From the NCBI GenBank assembly GCA_036752465.1, contig DAIOSQ010000084.1, forward strand, positions 1 through 8,464: a stretch of DNA of 8,464 nt, given 5' to 3'. Under the pieces are notes generated by a model, which worked only from the letters and a program-made list of their open reading frames with translations, did not search any database and was not told the DNA's origin. Origin of the DNA: DAIOSQ01 sp036752465. Its GTDB lineage: Bacteria; Pseudomonadota; Gammaproteobacteria; Legionellales; Legionellaceae. A program made the position numbers and the translations under genes. The number at the start of each line of letters is the position of its first letter. Within the stretch, counting starts at the first letter, position 1. Shown here piece after piece: positions 6,990 to 8,464 of the stretch.

Positions 6990-7960
6990 AATATATGCTG
7001 CGCCGCGTGTTATATGCCGTGCCGATTTTAGTCGGGATTAATATTTTGACTTTTGCGTTATTTTTTGTTGTCAACTCTCCAGATGATATGGCGCGGATGC
7101 ATCTTGGACAAAAGCATGTAACGGCTACGCAAATAGCAGCATGGAAAGTGGTGAGAGGATATGATCGGCCGCTATTTTACAATCATACGCAAACAGGGTT
7201 CAGCGCTGTGACTGAAACATTGTTTGTCCAAAAATCTTTAAGGCTCTTTGTGTTTGATTTTGGAGCATCTGATGATGGTCGTGACATCATGACGGATATT
7301 GTGCAACGAATGTGGCCAAGTCTGGCGATTGCTGTACCAGTACTGCTGCTTGGGTTGCTGGTGGATATCATGTTTGCCATGTTCATGGCCTTTTTTCGTC
7401 AGAGCGTCTTGGATTTCACCGGTTTGGTGCTTTGTATTGTGTTGATGTCGGTATCAACCATGTTTTATATTATTGGTGGGCAGTATTTGTTTAGTAAGGT
7501 GCTAAAGTGGGTACCTATTTCTGGATATGATCAGGGCCTACATGCAATTAAGTTTCTTCTTTTGCCCATCACCGTTGCCGTAATCAGCGGTTTAGGTGCG
7601 GGTGGTCGATGGTATCGTACGATTTTTGTGGAGGAAATGCACCGTGGTTATGTGTTGACCGCCCGTGCCAAAGGCTTATCAGAAATCCAAGTGTTGCTGG
7701 CACATGTTTTGAAGAATGCCATGCTACCCATACTGACAGGTATTGTGGTCTTGATTCCTTCTTTGTTTATGGGTAGCCTGATTTTAGAATCATTTTTTGC
7801 TATACCCGGACTTGGCAGTTATATGATTGAAGCGATTCTGCAACAAGACTTTGCGATTGTGCGCGCGATGGTATTTTTAGGATCAGTGCTTTATATGATG
7901 GGGCTAATAATGACGGATCTGACTTACTTGCTTGTTGACCCACGGGTGAAATTTCAATGA
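6983..7960 (+). CDS. DppB/OppB-like ABC transporter permease
   Basis: This is an inner-membrane permease of 325 residues, a normal length for the DppB branch of BPD_transp_1 (PF00528). The N-terminus has the usual MLKYMLRRVLYAVP lead-in to the first membrane helix (about 9-30). A periplasmic stretch of about 80 residues follows. Further hydrophobic helices lie at about 113-137, 145-168, 191-207, 247-272 and 292-316. The cytoplasmic EAA loop, which docks on the ATPase, is at about 223-249 (YVLTARAKGLSE...NAMLP). The protein ends in DPRVKFQ, close to the DPRVR-type tail of this family. GAGG at 6973-6976, six bases before the ATG, is a good ribosome site inside the end of the binding-protein gene. 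The stop overlaps the next start as ATGA. The gene is intact and would pair with the following permease. Confidence 0.94.
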   Translation: MLKYMLRRVLYAVPILVGINILTFALFFVVNSPDDMARMHLGQKHVTATQIAAWKVVRGYDRPLFYNHTQTGFSAVTETLFVQKSLRLFVFDFGASDDGRDIMTDIVQRMWPSLAIAVPVLLLGLLVDIMFAMFMAFFRQSVLDFTGLVLCIVLMSVSTMFYIIGGQYLFSKVLKWVPISGYDQGLHAIKFLLLPITVAVISGLGAGGRWYRTIFVEEMHRGYVLTARAKGLSEIQVLLAHVLKNAMLPILTGIVVLIPSLFMGSLILESFFAIPGLGSYMIEAILQQDFAIVRAMVFLGSVLYMMGLIMTDLTYLLVDPRVKFQ

Positions 7961-8464
7961 TGCTCGATTTGCTGTGGACAGATAAATGCTTATTTACCGT
8001 ATTGTTGGTAGGTGTGCTGCTATTTGTTAATGGGTTACGTAAAGAGCATACCAGACAGTCTATTATGGTGGTATGTCAGCGGCCTTTGGCCGTGAGTGCG
8101 GCCATTGTGCTGCTGTTTTTTTTGTTGATCACCATCCTAGACTCTTGTCATTTACGCACGCATGAGAGCTTGCAGGCGCGTACCGAACAGCAGCATGGCT
8201 TGCTAGAGTCGCGCTCCATCTTAGACCTTCTCTTGAATCCGCTGGGTGATACCTACGAAAAAACCTATTCTGCGCCGCTGGCTTTACACTTGTTTAGCCT
8301 TGAAACGACAATACACGACCACCAATTAACCCAAGATTATCCGCATTTGCGTTATGTCCCGGCATGGATGGTCACCCCTAGCGATGTGCATCGCTTTCTG
8401 CTATCCGCATTGGCCAAAGCATTGCTCTACAGTGGCGTGCTGACATGCGCGCTATGGATGTTAA
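7957..8464 (+). CDS. N-terminal part of a second ABC transporter permease (DppC-like by position)
   Basis: An open frame runs to the window edge without a stop (169 residues), starting at ATG 7957 or the adjacent in-frame ATG 7960. The first ATG overlaps the DppB-like stop as ATGA, and no strong Shine-Dalgarno is visible, which suggests translational coupling. Hydrophobic segments lie at about 11-25 and 43-61. A largely polar stretch of about 80 residues follows, beginning LDSCHLRTHE, and a third hydrophobic segment starts near 147. The conserved EAA loop would lie beyond the window, so the permease call rests on operon position, the membrane profile and resemblance of the LDSxH region to long DppC-like permeases recalled from memory. 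Classical DppC has one helix before its first periplasmic loop, whereas two are seen here. Confidence 0.72.
   Translation, partial: MMLDLLWTDKCLFTVLLVGVLLFVNGLRKEHTRQSIMVVCQRPLAVSAAIVLLFFLLITILDSCHLRTHESLQARTEQQHGLLESRSILDLLLNPLGDTYEKTYSAPLALHLFSLETTIHDHQLTQDYPHLRYVPAWMVTPSDVHRFLLSALAKALLYSGVLTCALWML

Overview
The window looks like an ordinary stretch of a proteobacterial chromosome, most likely from a gammaproteobacterium. The support is the protein families (FadJ/FadB-type beta-oxidation alpha subunit, ProC, RmuC, NAD+-dependent LigA, a family 5 peptide-type ABC transporter), mid-range base composition, and sequence resemblance recalled from memory. A Legionellales-like or other moderate-GC lineage is possible but cannot be shown from this sequence. 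I see no phage, insertion sequence, CRISPR array, tRNA, rRNA or defence system.

Layout. Positions 1-448 (+) hold the 3' end of a fatty-acid oxidation multifunctional enzyme, closed by a good intrinsic terminator. Positions 560-2598 (-) hold a two-gene operon, rmuC then proC, whose coding sequences overlap by one base (TAATG). Divergent from rmuC across a gap of only 48 bases is ligA (2647-4668, +), which is complete with its catalytic lysine, zinc finger, helix-hairpin-helix and BRCT parts intact. After a 113-base gap comes an ABC importer operon on the + strand: a 735-residue substrate-binding protein with a signal peptide and a C-terminal membrane anchor (4782-6989), a DppB-like permease (6983-7960), and the start of a second permease (7957 to the window edge). 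The last of these has no stop in the window. ATPase genes would be expected further downstream.

How the genes work together. The importer genes are tightly packed, with overlaps of 7 and 4 bases, so they are probably co-translated. The binding protein has no clear Shine-Dalgarno of its own. It is preceded by two very short reading frames, each overlapping the next start by ATGA, and the first has a good Shine-Dalgarno. This chained leader is the most unusual thing I can see. The rmuC/ligA gap contains facing promoter candidates and places two DNA-maintenance genes under shared control DNA. I found no convincing evidence of a previously undescribed system.
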